Source: Pseudomonas lundensis (GTDB taxonomy: Bacteria; Pseudomonadota; Gammaproteobacteria; Pseudomonadales; Pseudomonadaceae). Taken from it: DNA of 64,000 nt. The notes beneath the pieces were generated by a model. That model made no database searches. It was given only the letters and a program-made list of their open reading frames with translations, and had not been told where the DNA came from. The first letter of the stretch is position 1. Every line of letters begins with the position of its first letter. The translations under genes were made by a program, and so were the position numbers. Of this stretch, positions 44,106 through 52,705 are shown piece after piece. Where the stretch lies: NCBI RefSeq assembly GCF_001042985.1, contig NZ_JYKY01000018.1, positions 41,476-105,475 of the forward strand, read 5' to 3'.

Positions 44106-44159
44106 AGGCAACACCCGCGAAGACGCCTAGCCTGTGCAGACGATTGATCGAGGTGTGCG

Positions 44160-44834
44160 ATGCGTTTGTTAGTGGTGGAAGACGAAGCCAAGACCGCAGA
44201 GTTTCTGGCCAAGGGCCTGAAAGAATCCGGCTTTGCTGTGGATGTGGCGTTGAACGGGCTGGACGGGCGGTACTTCATTGAACAGCAGGAATACGACCTG
44301 ATCATCCTGGATGTGATGCTCCCGGGGCTCAACGGCTGGCAATTGCTGCAATTGATTCGCCAGCGAGGCGCCACACCGGTGTTGTTCCTGACGGCCAAAG
44401 ACGCCATCGAAGACCGCGTGCGCGGCCTGGAACTGGGCGCCGACGACTACCTGCTCAAGCCCTTCGCCTTCGCAGAACTGCTGGCGCGGGTGCGCACCCT
44501 GTTGCGCCGTGGCCCGATGCGCGAAGCCGAGTCCTACACCATCGCCGACCTTGAAATCGACGTGCTGCGCCGCCGCGTCAGCCGGGGCGGCCAGCGCATC
44601 AGCCTGACCAACAAAGAGTTCGCGCTGTTGCATTTACTGGCCAGCCGACAGGGCGAAGTGCTGTCACGCACCCTGATCGCTTCGCAGGTCTGGAACCTCA
44701 ACTTCGACAGCGACACCAACATGGTCGAAGTCGCCGTGCGCCGTCTGCGTTCCAAGGTCGACGACCCCTACATGCCGAAACTTATCCACACCGTGCGCGG
44801 CGTCGGTTATCAACTGGAAGCGCCCGATGAGTAA
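44160..44834 (+). CDS. OmpR-family response regulator (HprR/CopR-like)
   Basis: 224 aa. Receiver with phospho-acceptor Asp about 51 (YDLIILDVMLPGLNGW), Thr in LFLTAKD, Lys in YLLKPFAFAELLARV; OmpR winged helix with TNKEFALLHLLASRQGEVLSR and VRGVGYQLEAP. Metal/oxidant-type TCS regulators of this group bind TTACAAnnTTGTAA-like boxes, one of which lies just upstream. It overlaps the kinase gene by eight bases. Confidence 0.95.
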   Translation: MRLLVVEDEAKTAEFLAKGLKESGFAVDVALNGLDGRYFIEQQEYDLIILDVMLPGLNGWQLLQLIRQRGATPVLFLTAKDAIEDRVRGLELGADDYLLKPFAFAELLARVRTLLRRGPMREAESYTIADLEIDVLRRRVSRGGQRISLTNKEFALLHLLASRQGEVLSRTLIASQVWNLNFDSDTNMVEVAVRRLRSKVDDPYMPKLIHTVRGVGYQLEAPDE

Positions 44835-46194
44835 ATCCATCGCCTGGCGTCTGGCGCTGGCGATTGCCTTGACCTGCGCACTGGTACTGAGCGTAATCGG
44901 GGTGTTTCTGTATCGCTCGTTGGCCTCGGAGCTGGCCCTGCGAGACGATCAGGCGCTGCTCGGACGACTTGAACAGATGCGCGCCTTGCTCCACGACAGT
45001 GACAGCCTCGAAGCCCTGCAAGCCCGCCCGCGCCTGTACCAGAACATGCTGGGCAATCAGGACAGCGTGCTGCTGGTCAACCGTCAGGATGGCGGGCAGC
45101 TCATCGCCATCAACCCGCATCAACAAGCCCTGCCCACGCTGCCACCCATCGCCAAAGACCGCGCGCCGCAACGGGCCGACATCCAGACCCGGGATGCGAC
45201 CGTGCTGCTGGCGGGCATGGCGCAGGGGCCAGCCGGCGAAACCTTGAGCGTGATGGTCGGTAAACGCCTCGAAGAGCGCGAACACATCCTCGCCCGCTAT
45301 CGCCTGAACCTGTACGTCGCCATCGGGCTGGGCACGCTGCTGGCCTTCGCCTTGGGCGGCCTGTTGTTGCGTCGCGGCCTGAAACCTTTGCACACACTGG
45401 CGCAGGCCATGCGCGGCATCAACCCGCGCAGCCTCGACCAGCGCATGCCTGTGGATAACGTGCCCACCGAACTCAAAGAACCTGTGCAGGCACTCAACGC
45501 CATGCTGGCGCGGCTTGAAGACAGCTTTGAGCGGCTGTCCCAATTTTCGGCCGATCTGGCCCATGAAATCCGCACCCCGCTGCACAACCTGCTGGGCAGC
45601 AACAGCCTGGCGCTGAACCAATCGCGCAGCCCGGCCGAATATCAGGACGTGCTGGCCTCGAACATCGAAGAATACGAACGCCTGAACCGCATGGCCGAAA
45701 ACCTGATGTTCCTCGCCCGCGCCGAACACGGCCAGCGCCCGCTGCACCTGCACCCCGTGAACCTGCAGGACGTGGGCCAAGAGCTGTGTGATTACTTCGA
45801 CGCCCTGGCCGAAGACCGTCAACTGCGCCTGGACAACCAGCTCCACGGGACGCTGACAGCGGATCTGCACTTGCTGCAACGGGCCCTGAGCAACCTGCTG
45901 GCCAATGCCGTGCGCCATGCCGAGCCGGGGTCGACGGTCAGCTTGCTGCGACGAGATGAATCGAGGTACTGCTGGATCGGCGTTCACAACACCGGGCCAA
46001 CGATTGATCCGCAGCACTTGAACAAATTGTTCGACCGTTTCTACCGGATCGACCCGTCGCGAGCGGAACCGGGGGACTCGGGCGGCCTGGGATTGGCGAT
46101 CGTGCGCTCGATCATGCACCTGCACGACGGCCAAGTCCGCGTCAGCAGCGACGACAGCGGAACGTTGTTTGAACTGGGGTTTGCCCGCGCGTAA
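44827..46194 (+). CDS. heavy-metal-type sensor histidine kinase (HprS/CopS-like)
   Basis: 455 aa. Two transmembrane segments (about 8-28 and 158-180) flank a periplasmic sensor; then HAMP, HisKA with the phospho-His about 246 (SADLAHEIRTPLHNLLGS), and HATPase (GGLGLAIVRSIMHLH). This matches the CusS/CopS/HprS family. HprS senses H2O2 and related kinases sense Cu/Ag; divergence from hiuH favours the HprS role, by inference. Confidence 0.93.
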   Translation: MSKSIAWRLALAIALTCALVLSVIGVFLYRSLASELALRDDQALLGRLEQMRALLHDSDSLEALQARPRLYQNMLGNQDSVLLVNRQDGGQLIAINPHQQALPTLPPIAKDRAPQRADIQTRDATVLLAGMAQGPAGETLSVMVGKRLEEREHILARYRLNLYVAIGLGTLLAFALGGLLLRRGLKPLHTLAQAMRGINPRSLDQRMPVDNVPTELKEPVQALNAMLARLEDSFERLSQFSADLAHEIRTPLHNLLGSNSLALNQSRSPAEYQDVLASNIEEYERLNRMAENLMFLARAEHGQRPLHLHPVNLQDVGQELCDYFDALAEDRQLRLDNQLHGTLTADLHLLQRALSNLLANAVRHAEPGSTVSLLRRDESRYCWIGVHNTGPTIDPQHLNKLFDRFYRIDPSRAEPGDSGGLGLAIVRSIMHLHDGQVRVSSDDSGTLFELGFARA

Positions 46195-46304
46195 TGCCCA
46201 AATTGGCTGATCTTTGCGAGTCATTCGACAGCCTGGAAAACCTCCACAACCCCGATGGCGCCAGCGTTGCGGCAGAGACTGTGAAAATAGTCTGATATCA
46301 GGGG

Positions 46305-46332
46305 TTTACAAGCCAAAACATCCCGGTATACT
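46305..46332 (+). promoter_or_regulatory. tRNA-Thr promoter
   Basis: TTTACA (46305-46310), 16-bp spacer, TATACT (46327-46332), GC-rich CGTCGCCC discriminator, then the tRNA at 46346. Confidence 0.75.
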
Positions 46333-46345
46333 CGTCGCCCATAAC

Positions 46346-46421
<76 letters not shown>

Positions 46422-46464
46422 TACAAGGTTCCAGAGAAGGCTTTCAAAATCTCTGCCCCCCCCG

Positions 46465-46491
46465 AAAAACCCGCCTTCTGGCGGGTTTTTT
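46465..46491 (+). terminator. tRNA-Thr terminator
   Basis: AAAAACCCGCC-TTCT-GGCGGGTTTTTT. Copied almost exactly at 61686-61712. Confidence 0.92.
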
Positions 46492-46593
46492 CGTTTTGGC
46501 GTTCCATCGGTTTCCGTCAGAAACTGGTGGATTCCAACCGTTTTAAGGGTAGAGTTTGGGATACAGGTCACTTCGATAAAAGGGAGTACCCTT

Positions 46594-47916
46594 ATGTCGC
46601 GCACCACAGCTCCGCTTTCCGACGCAGCTTGCCGCTTGGCAAAACCTGCAGTCCGCGCCTACAAGCTTTTCGACGGCGATGGCCTCTATCTTCTAGTCCA
46701 ACCCAATGGCCGCAAAGGCTGGCGGCTCCGTTACGTCAAACCTGACGGACGCGAAGGACTGACCTCGTTCGGTAACTACCCCGTCATTGGCCTCGCCGAT
46801 GCGCGCCGCAAGCGCTTGGAAGTCAAGCGAATGCTGGCGGATGGCATTGATCCCATAGAGACCAAGCACCAAGCTAAGGCGGAAGCCGTAATCAAAGGCA
46901 GAACCTTTGAAAGCGTTGCGCTCGACTGGCATACGGAAATGTCGGCCAAGTGGGCACCAGGCCATTCCAAGACAGTGATGAGCCGCCTCAAAACCCACGT
47001 ATTCCCGCTGATCGGCGCACGCGCCATTGTTGATCTCGACACCCATGACCTTATGCAGCCCTTGGAAGCGATCAAGAAGCGCGGAACGATAGACGTTGCT
47101 TTAAGGGTACAAAACTACCTGCAGAGCATCATGCGCGAGGCAAAGCGCCTCCGGCTTATCACCATAAACCCTGCTTACGACCTCGAAGGCTCGATCAAGG
47201 CCCCGCGGGTGGTGCACCGCCCCGCTCTACCCTTATCGCGACTGCCGGAACTGCAGGAGCGGATCGACACCTATAAAGGCCGGGCACTTACCCGTCTGAC
47301 GGTGATGCTGTCGCTGCATGTGTTTGTACGATCCAGCGAGCTGCGTTTCGCACGCTGGAGCGAGTTCGACCTCAAGCGCGGCACCTGGGAGATACCGGAC
47401 ACTCGACCCGCGCTGGAAGGAGTAGCCTTTTCCACAAGGGGTACGAAGATGGCAGGGGATATCCATTTAGTACCCTTATCGCCGCAAGCAGTGGCGCTAC
47501 TCGAAAAAATCCATGCACTCACAGGCAAATTCGCATTGGTCTTCGCAGGGGATGCCAAACCCTGGAAGCCCATGTCCGAAAATACGGTGAACAACTCGCT
47601 TCGGACGATGGGATACGACACCAAAACCGATATCTGCGGGCATGGATTTCGTTCGATGGCCTGCAGCGCACTGATCGAGTCAGGATTGTGGTCGGAGACA
47701 GCCATTGAACGCCAGATGAGCCACAAAGAGCGCAACAACGTCCGCACCGCTTACATCCACAAGGCCGAGTTCATCGAGGAGCGCAGGCTGATCATGAACT
47801 GGTGGAGCCGGTACCTGGAGGCCAACCGGCAGGAGCATGTCACTCCACACGAATTCGCGAACCAGACCGGAGCGAACGTCACTCGCTTAAAAGCAAAACG
47901 TGGCGCAATCGAGTAA
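46594..47916 (+). CDS. P4-type tyrosine integrase of the tRNA-Thr island
   Basis: 440 aa. DUF4102-like arm domain at the N-terminus (FDGDGLYLLVQPNGRKGW), SAM-like core-binding domain (about 100-200), catalytic domain with Arg about 246 (VRSSELRFARW), HGFR about 349, and Tyr about 386 (VRTAYIHKAEF). GGGAG lies ten bases before ATG 46594. It acts on the tRNA-Thr att site about 170 bp upstream. Confidence 0.94.
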   Translation: MSRTTAPLSDAACRLAKPAVRAYKLFDGDGLYLLVQPNGRKGWRLRYVKPDGREGLTSFGNYPVIGLADARRKRLEVKRMLADGIDPIETKHQAKAEAVIKGRTFESVALDWHTEMSAKWAPGHSKTVMSRLKTHVFPLIGARAIVDLDTHDLMQPLEAIKKRGTIDVALRVQNYLQSIMREAKRLRLITINPAYDLEGSIKAPRVVHRPALPLSRLPELQERIDTYKGRALTRLTVMLSLHVFVRSSELRFARWSEFDLKRGTWEIPDTRPALEGVAFSTRGTKMAGDIHLVPLSPQAVALLEKIHALTGKFALVFAGDAKPWKPMSENTVNNSLRTMGYDTKTDICGHGFRSMACSALIESGLWSETAIERQMSHKERNNVRTAYIHKAEFIEERRLIMNWWSRYLEANRQEHVTPHEFANQTGANVTRLKAKRGAIE

Positions 47917-48828
47917 GCGCTCGGCCTTCACATCTCAGTGATCCGCTTGTCCACGCGGGTCTATCCAAACAGGGCTGCAAAGCCGCCCTGCTTGGATGGA
48001 CCTCACTTAAAAAATCTAAAGCCCACACAACTGTCTGTGGAAAACCACTGATTTCCACCGGTGGATAATTTCATCCACAGCCGCAGAACTCCCGAAAATT
48101 GGAGTCTTGACCCGAATTATCCACAGGCGTAGAAAAGATCGGGCAAAGCGCTGTCGTCGACAGCAACCCAGGTAGCTAGAACCTTTAAGGCTACGCCACA
48201 CGGTGGTGGTTCTCCCAAAGTGCGATTAGCGTCCGGCGGCTCGCACGGTCACAGCGATGTGATGGATGCCTACTTTTACCAGTGTGCCCACTGCGGCAAC
48301 TCATCCCCTTTCATAGCTGCCCTGCAGCAACCTATCCACTTGGCCATTCCCGTGCGCCAACCTGCGCCCGTCTCTTTCTCCCGGAAAGAGACGGGCGCTC
48401 CTACCACTGCTGTAGGCCACCTCGTACAAGGCTTTGCGGCATTCCCCCTCGTGACAATCGGCGTGACAAACACCGAAGTCACCAGCAACAGCGATGTAGA
48501 TGATGGTGCCGCAGCCCAAGGAATGGACTGCACCTGACTGACAGTCAGGCATGCCCCGGTCATCGCATCACTGCCTTCACCCGACTCAGGATCTCGCGGC
48601 ACTGGTCTCGTCAGCCAGTGCAACCTCCACCCGCCCACTTCCTCGAAAGTGCTCAGGAGGCCAGATCATGAGATGCCCAAGCTCCCGGCCGTAAAGAGCC
48701 GCCAGTCCCGCGTTAGTGGACAACCCTCACAGGTCGCAGGGGCCTTGATCCCTGATAACACTCAACATTCTTGGCGGGATGACGTGGGGATAACGCTTCA
48801 GTCGATGGGATCCTTGAGGAAAAAGACT
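47917..48828. other. 912-bp gene-free region with strong inverted repeats
   Basis: No convincing gene. It holds a perfect 15-bp inverted repeat with 5-nt loop (48364-48378 and 48384-48398), an 8-bp palindrome (48533-48549, CCTGACTG-A-CAGTCAGG), one DnaA box TTATCCACA (48117-48125), and a GTGGAAA/TTTCCAC-type pairing around 48036-48060. It could hold the element's control or transfer site. Confidence 0.5.
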
Positions 48829-49809
48829 ATGGCGCTTGCAGGAAGAAGGGGTGGACGGAATTTTGGATGGGGGCGGCAGCTGAGTTATGCCGGGCCGCAG
48901 GCGTTAAAGGATATGTTTGGCGAGGGGCACTATGCCACGGTCAAAGCTCACGCAGACCGCTGGGTAGCCTTCGTCGAATGGTGCCGATCCGAACTCGGTC
49001 CAAATATCAATGACGCCCGCAAGATCGACCGGCAAATATTGTTCGATTATGCCCAGCACCTACGCCAACAGGTCGAGCAAGGAGGCCTGAAAATTGCCAC
49101 CGCACAGAACCGGCTTTCCAGCGTGAATCGCACGCTGGAAGCGATCCGTGGTGATCGTTCGGTACGGGTCGCAAGCCCCAGCCAAGCCCTCGGCTTGCAC
49201 AGATCTAATGTCAGAAGCGAGGCACCCAATGGACAAGACCGCGAGCACCTGAAAACCATAACCAAAGCACTCAATGCCCTGCAGCAACAACGTGTCAGCG
49301 CCATCCTGCAGCTTGCCCGCGAAACCGGCATGCGCCTGCGCGAAGCCATCCTGGCTGATCTGCCACGTTTGCATCGCGAAGCCGAGCGACTCGGCCGCGT
49401 CAACATCCAAGACGGTACTAAGGGCGGTCGTTCAGGCGCATACGCACCACGGTGGATAACAGCGACAACGAACGCACTGGAAGCGTTGCGAGCCGCCCGC
49501 AATGCCTCGCCCACCGGCAGCAACAACCTGCTCGCGCGCGACGAAAGCTACAAGACCTTCCTACAGCAAATCGTAAAACCGGCACGCGAGATCCTGCACG
49601 CATATAACTTGAAAGGCTTCCACGAATTGCGCGCCGCCTATGCCTGCGAACGTTACAAACAACTTACCGGGCATGCCGCGCCAGTCAACGGAGGCATCTG
49701 CTATCAGGAAAACCGCAAGCTCGACCAGACAGCACGTCAGCAGATCAGTCTGGAGCTGGGCCATGACCGCACAGACGTGATCGCGGCTTATATAGGAGGA
49801 AGACGATGA
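48829..49809 (+). CDS. integrase-domain protein (Integrase_1-like)
   Basis: 326 aa from ATG 48829 (GAGG nine bases upstream); the frame is open 60 codons further but lacks conserved sequence. N-terminal core-binding-like helices (YATVKAHADRWVAFVEWCRS), then a reduced tyrosine-recombinase fold: RETGMRLREAILAD with the Arg, FHELRAAYACERY, and LELGHDRTDVIAAYIGGR with a terminal Tyr. The HxxR box reads HELR. It resembles PF12835 proteins found in Pseudomonas islands. It is coupled to the next small gene by a 4-bp overlap. Confidence 0.8.
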   Translation: MALAGRRGGRNFGWGRQLSYAGPQALKDMFGEGHYATVKAHADRWVAFVEWCRSELGPNINDARKIDRQILFDYAQHLRQQVEQGGLKIATAQNRLSSVNRTLEAIRGDRSVRVASPSQALGLHRSNVRSEAPNGQDREHLKTITKALNALQQQRVSAILQLARETGMRLREAILADLPRLHREAERLGRVNIQDGTKGGRSGAYAPRWITATTNALEALRAARNASPTGSNNLLARDESYKTFLQQIVKPAREILHAYNLKGFHELRAAYACERYKQLTGHAAPVNGGICYQENRKLDQTARQQISLELGHDRTDVIAAYIGGRR

Positions 49810-50126
49810 CTAAGTCCTTCGACATTGGGCTTTTCCTTGATGCCGTACTCACCGGTTCCCATGCCACACAGCAGCGCCACCTGAGGCAGGCCCAAGCGAT
49901 ACAAAAGGCCATTGGGCAACGCTTCGGTCGAGACAATCCGTGGAGTTGGAAGCTTAAGCATTTCCGGTGGTTTGAGGAGCAACACCTTAAAGCCCGAAGC
50001 CCGGCGACGAGGTATTACTACCAGTTGACCGAGCGGCTAATTATAAAGCGGCTTAGGAAACCTGAACTTGAACAAAAAATAGGCAACAACGCGATCGCCT
50101 ATCAGGAAACCGACAAATCTCTATAG
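49806..50126 (+). CDS. small partner protein of the integrase-domain gene
   Basis: 106 aa, basic and helical (FLDAVLTGSHATQQRHLRQA, SPATRYYYQLTERLIIKRLR). No known family. Overlap ATGA with the integrase-like gene suggests a joint function, perhaps the missing DNA-binding half. Cytosolic. Confidence 0.68.
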   Translation: MTKSFDIGLFLDAVLTGSHATQQRHLRQAQAIQKAIGQRFGRDNPWSWKLKHFRWFEEQHLKARSPATRYYYQLTERLIIKRLRKPELEQKIGNNAIAYQETDKSL

Positions 50127-50130
50127 AAGC

Positions 50131-50198
50131 CGTACTGAGAAAAATATTGACAGCGCAAGCAAAGGAAGAGATATTGCTCTCGCCATCTCCTCAGTACG
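50131..50198 (+). promoter_or_regulatory. promoter of the restriction operon enclosed by an inverted repeat
   Basis: TTGACA (50147-50152), 17-bp spacer, GATATT (50170-50175). It lies between CGTACTGAG (50131-50139) and CTCAGTACG (50190-50198), perfect 9-bp inverted arms around the promoter. A 5'UTR hairpin GCGGCAGG...CCTGCCGC follows at 50223-50244. Confidence 0.72.
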
Positions 50199-50280
50199 CG
50201 ATGTACAGAGAAAAAAGGAGATGCGGCAGGTTGCACCCTGCCGCTGTTGCAATAACTTACCCGTTAGGAGAGCTAGAGCT

Positions 50281-50562
50281 ATGAAACTGTACCAAATTAC
50301 CTATGACCTGCGTAAGAAACGTGATTACCAATCCCTGTATGAGCGCATTAAAGCCTATGGCACTTGGTGTCGGCCGTTGGAGTCCACCTGGATTGTTGCG
50401 ACGACACAAACTGCAGCGCAGGTGCGGGATAACCTCAAAGCAGTGATGGATGCTGATGACGGGTTACTTGTAACCCGCCTTAAGGGCGACGCTGCGTGGT
50501 ATGGGCTGGCGACCGAGCAGGCCAAATGGCTGCAGAACCAGTACCAACGCTGCGAAGTCTGA
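50281..50562 (+). CDS. SinR-family, Cas2/VapD-fold-like small protein
   Basis: 93 aa from ATG 50281. The start MKLYQITYDLRKKRDYQSLY, then GTWCRPLESTWIVAT and DDGLLVTRLKGDAAWYG, resembles small proteins annotated as SinR family, which look like a Cas2/VapD ferredoxin fold (beta-alpha-beta with an YD motif after strand 1). No CRISPR array or Cas1 is present, so it is not an adaptation protein here. First gene of the restriction operon; role unknown (regulator or RNA/DNA nuclease). Confidence 0.7.
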   Translation: MKLYQITYDLRKKRDYQSLYERIKAYGTWCRPLESTWIVATTQTAAQVRDNLKAVMDADDGLLVTRLKGDAAWYGLATEQAKWLQNQYQRCEV

Positions 50563-50605
50563 CCACTCTTTTTGCGCCAAGGATGGCGCTATTCCAGAGC
50601 TATTT

Positions 50606-51178
50606 ATGCCAACCCAGTTATTCAAGTTGAGCGAACTGGCTGATGTCCGCTCCGGATACACCTTCCGCGGTGCGCTGGAGCATGACCCTTCTGGTGATGT
50701 TCGCGTGTTGCAGATTAAGGATCTGCGCCAAAACGCAGCGATTGAACCCGATACCCTGATTGCTGTTGCCTGGGACACTCGTACCGCTCCGCCTCTGCTT
50801 CAGCCAGGCGACATCACCGTGATCGCCCGTGGTGATACCAACAAGGCCGTGCTCTATGTAGGCGAGCAGTCGGTTGTAGCGACCAGCCAGTTTTTTATTG
50901 TTACGGCTAAACGGTCAGAGGTACTGCCGGCATACCTGTGCTGGCTGATCAACTTGCCGCAAAGCCAACGCAGCCTTGAGCGCAGCGGCAGTGCGATTCA
51001 AGCCATCGGCAAAGCGTCCCTGATGGGCATGCAGATCCCCCTACCACCGCTCATGACCCAGCAGAAGCTAATTGCCCTGCAAGCAGTGTGGGATGAAGAG
51101 GATGAACTGATCGCGCGCTTGCAAACCAACAGAGAGCACATGCTGCAAGGCATTTACCAGCACCTTATTAAGGCTTAA
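50606..51178 (+). CDS. half-length type I specificity subunit (single TRD)
   Basis: 190 aa from ATG 50606. One HsdS-like target-recognition domain: LSELADVRSGYTFRG, LQPGDITVIARGD, YLCWLINLPQSQRSLERSGS, ASLMGMQIPLPPLMTQQKLI, then a coiled dimerisation helix. Full HsdS proteins have two such halves; this one has one and is intact, not truncated by a stop. It precedes hsdM by three bases, and a full hsdS follows hsdM. As a dimer it could offer an alternative palindromic specificity or serve as an anti-restriction/regulatory part. Confidence 0.78.
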   Translation: MPTQLFKLSELADVRSGYTFRGALEHDPSGDVRVLQIKDLRQNAAIEPDTLIAVAWDTRTAPPLLQPGDITVIARGDTNKAVLYVGEQSVVATSQFFIVTAKRSEVLPAYLCWLINLPQSQRSLERSGSAIQAIGKASLMGMQIPLPPLMTQQKLIALQAVWDEEDELIARLQTNREHMLQGIYQHLIKA

Positions 51179-51181
51179 GCC

Positions 51182-52705
51182 ATGAACGACAAAGTAAACC
51201 AGGACGATATCAACAAGGCGCTGTGGGCAGCCTGCGACACCTTCCGCGGCACCATCAGTGCGGACACGTACAAAGACTTCATCCTCACCATGCTGTTCCT
51301 CAAGTACATCAGCGATGTCTGGCAGGATCACTACGACAACTATAAAAAGGAATACGGTGACGAACCGGAGCTGATCGAGGAAATGCTCAAGAACGAGCGT
51401 TTCGTGTTATCACGTGATGCCAGCTTCTACGCCCTCTACGAGCGTCGCCATGAGCCAGGTAACGGTGAGCGAATTGACCAGGCGTTGCACGCTATCGAGG
51501 AAGCCAACGGCACCAAACTTAAGGATGCCGGCAAGAGCGTGTTCCAGGACATCTCCTTCAACACGGACAAGCTCGGCGAAGAAAAGCAGAAGAACACCAT
51601 ACTGCGCCACCTACTGGAAAACTTCGCAGGGGCTGAACTCAACCTCAAACCGTCCCGCGTCGGCAGCCTGGATGTGATTGGCAACGCCTACGAGTACCTG
51701 ATCAAGAACTTCGCCGCCAGCGGCGGGCAGAAGGCCGGTGAGTTCTACACGCCGCCGGAAGTTTCGGAGCTGATCGCCGAGCTGCTGGACCCGCAACCGG
51801 GCAACACCATCTGCGACCCAGCCTGCGGCTCGGCCTCACTACTGATGAAGTGCGGCCGCAAAGTGCGTGAACACCACAACAGCAAGCAGTACGCCCTCTA
51901 TGGTCAGGAAGCCATCGGCTCCACCTGGTCACTGGCAAAGATGAACATGTTTCTCCACGGTGAGGACAACCACAAGATCGAGTGGGGCGACACCCTGCGC
52001 AACCCCAAGCTGCTCGACCAGAATGGCCAACTGCTGAAGTTCGATATCGTTACCGCCAATCCGCCGTTCTCGCTGGACAAGTGGGGCCATGAAGAAGCCG
52101 AGCACGACCCCTTTGGACGTTTCAACCGTGGCATTCCACCAAAAACTAAAGGCGACTTCGCCTTTATCCTGCACATGATCGAGACCCTTAAGGCCAAAAC
52201 CGGGCGCATGGCGGTTGTGGTGCCCCACGGCGTGCTGTTTCGCGGCTCCAGCGAAGGAAAAATTCGCCAGAAGCTGATCGAGGAAAACCTGTTAGATGCC
52301 GTCATAGGCTTGCCGGAAAAACTCTTTTACGGCACTGGTATTCCAGCGGCGATTCTGGTTTTCAGTAAAGCCAAGACCGATGAAAACGTGCTGTTTATCG
52401 ACGCTAGCCGCGACTTCAAGTCCGGTAAGAACCAGAACGTTTTGGGCGAGGAGCAGATCAACAATATCTTGCTGACCTACCGCCATCGCATCAACTCGGA
52501 CAAGTACAGCCACCGCGCCAGCCTGCAGGAAATCCGCGATAACGCCTACAACCTGAATATCCCGCGCTACGTAGAAACCTTCGAGGCCGAGGAAGAGGTC
52601 GACCTGCTAGCCGTGCGTGCCGAGCGCGAGCAGCTCAAGGCGCAACTGGCCGAGCTGGAAGTGCAGATGGATGTGTACTTAAAGGAGTTGGGTTATGGTG
52701 CCTAA
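51182..52705 (+). CDS. hsdM: type I restriction-modification methyltransferase HsdM
   Basis: 507 aa N6-adenine methyltransferase. N-terminal helical HsdM_N domain (FRGTISADTYKDFILTMLFL), SAM motif DPACGSASLLMK (about 211), catalytic NPPF (about 295), and a C-terminal coiled coil contacting HsdS. GEFYTPPEVSELIAELL is a family hallmark. Forms M2S methylase and R2M2S restriction complexes. It overlaps hsdS by 11 bp. Confidence 0.96.
   Translation: MNDKVNQDDINKALWAACDTFRGTISADTYKDFILTMLFLKYISDVWQDHYDNYKKEYGDEPELIEEMLKNERFVLSRDASFYALYERRHEPGNGERIDQALHAIEEANGTKLKDAGKSVFQDISFNTDKLGEEKQKNTILRHLLENFAGAELNLKPSRVGSLDVIGNAYEYLIKNFAASGGQKAGEFYTPPEVSELIAELLDPQPGNTICDPACGSASLLMKCGRKVREHHNSKQYALYGQEAIGSTWSLAKMNMFLHGEDNHKIEWGDTLRNPKLLDQNGQLLKFDIVTANPPFSLDKWGHEEAEHDPFGRFNRGIPPKTKGDFAFILHMIETLKAKTGRMAVVVPHGVLFRGSSEGKIRQKLIEENLLDAVIGLPEKLFYGTGIPAAILVFSKAKTDENVLFIDASRDFKSGKNQNVLGEEQINNILLTYRHRINSDKYSHRASLQEIRDNAYNLNIPRYVETFEAEEEVDLLAVRAEREQLKAQLAELEVQMDVYLKELGYGA

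Noticed and set aside
48220..48537. 105-codon ORF in the gene-free part of the tRNA-Thr island
   Set aside because: It lies on a perfect 15-bp inverted repeat, has no SD, and equal-sized frames exist on the other strand.
50281..50562. CRISPR adaptation gene cas2
   Set aside because: No cas1, no other cas gene and no repeat-spacer array anywhere in the window.
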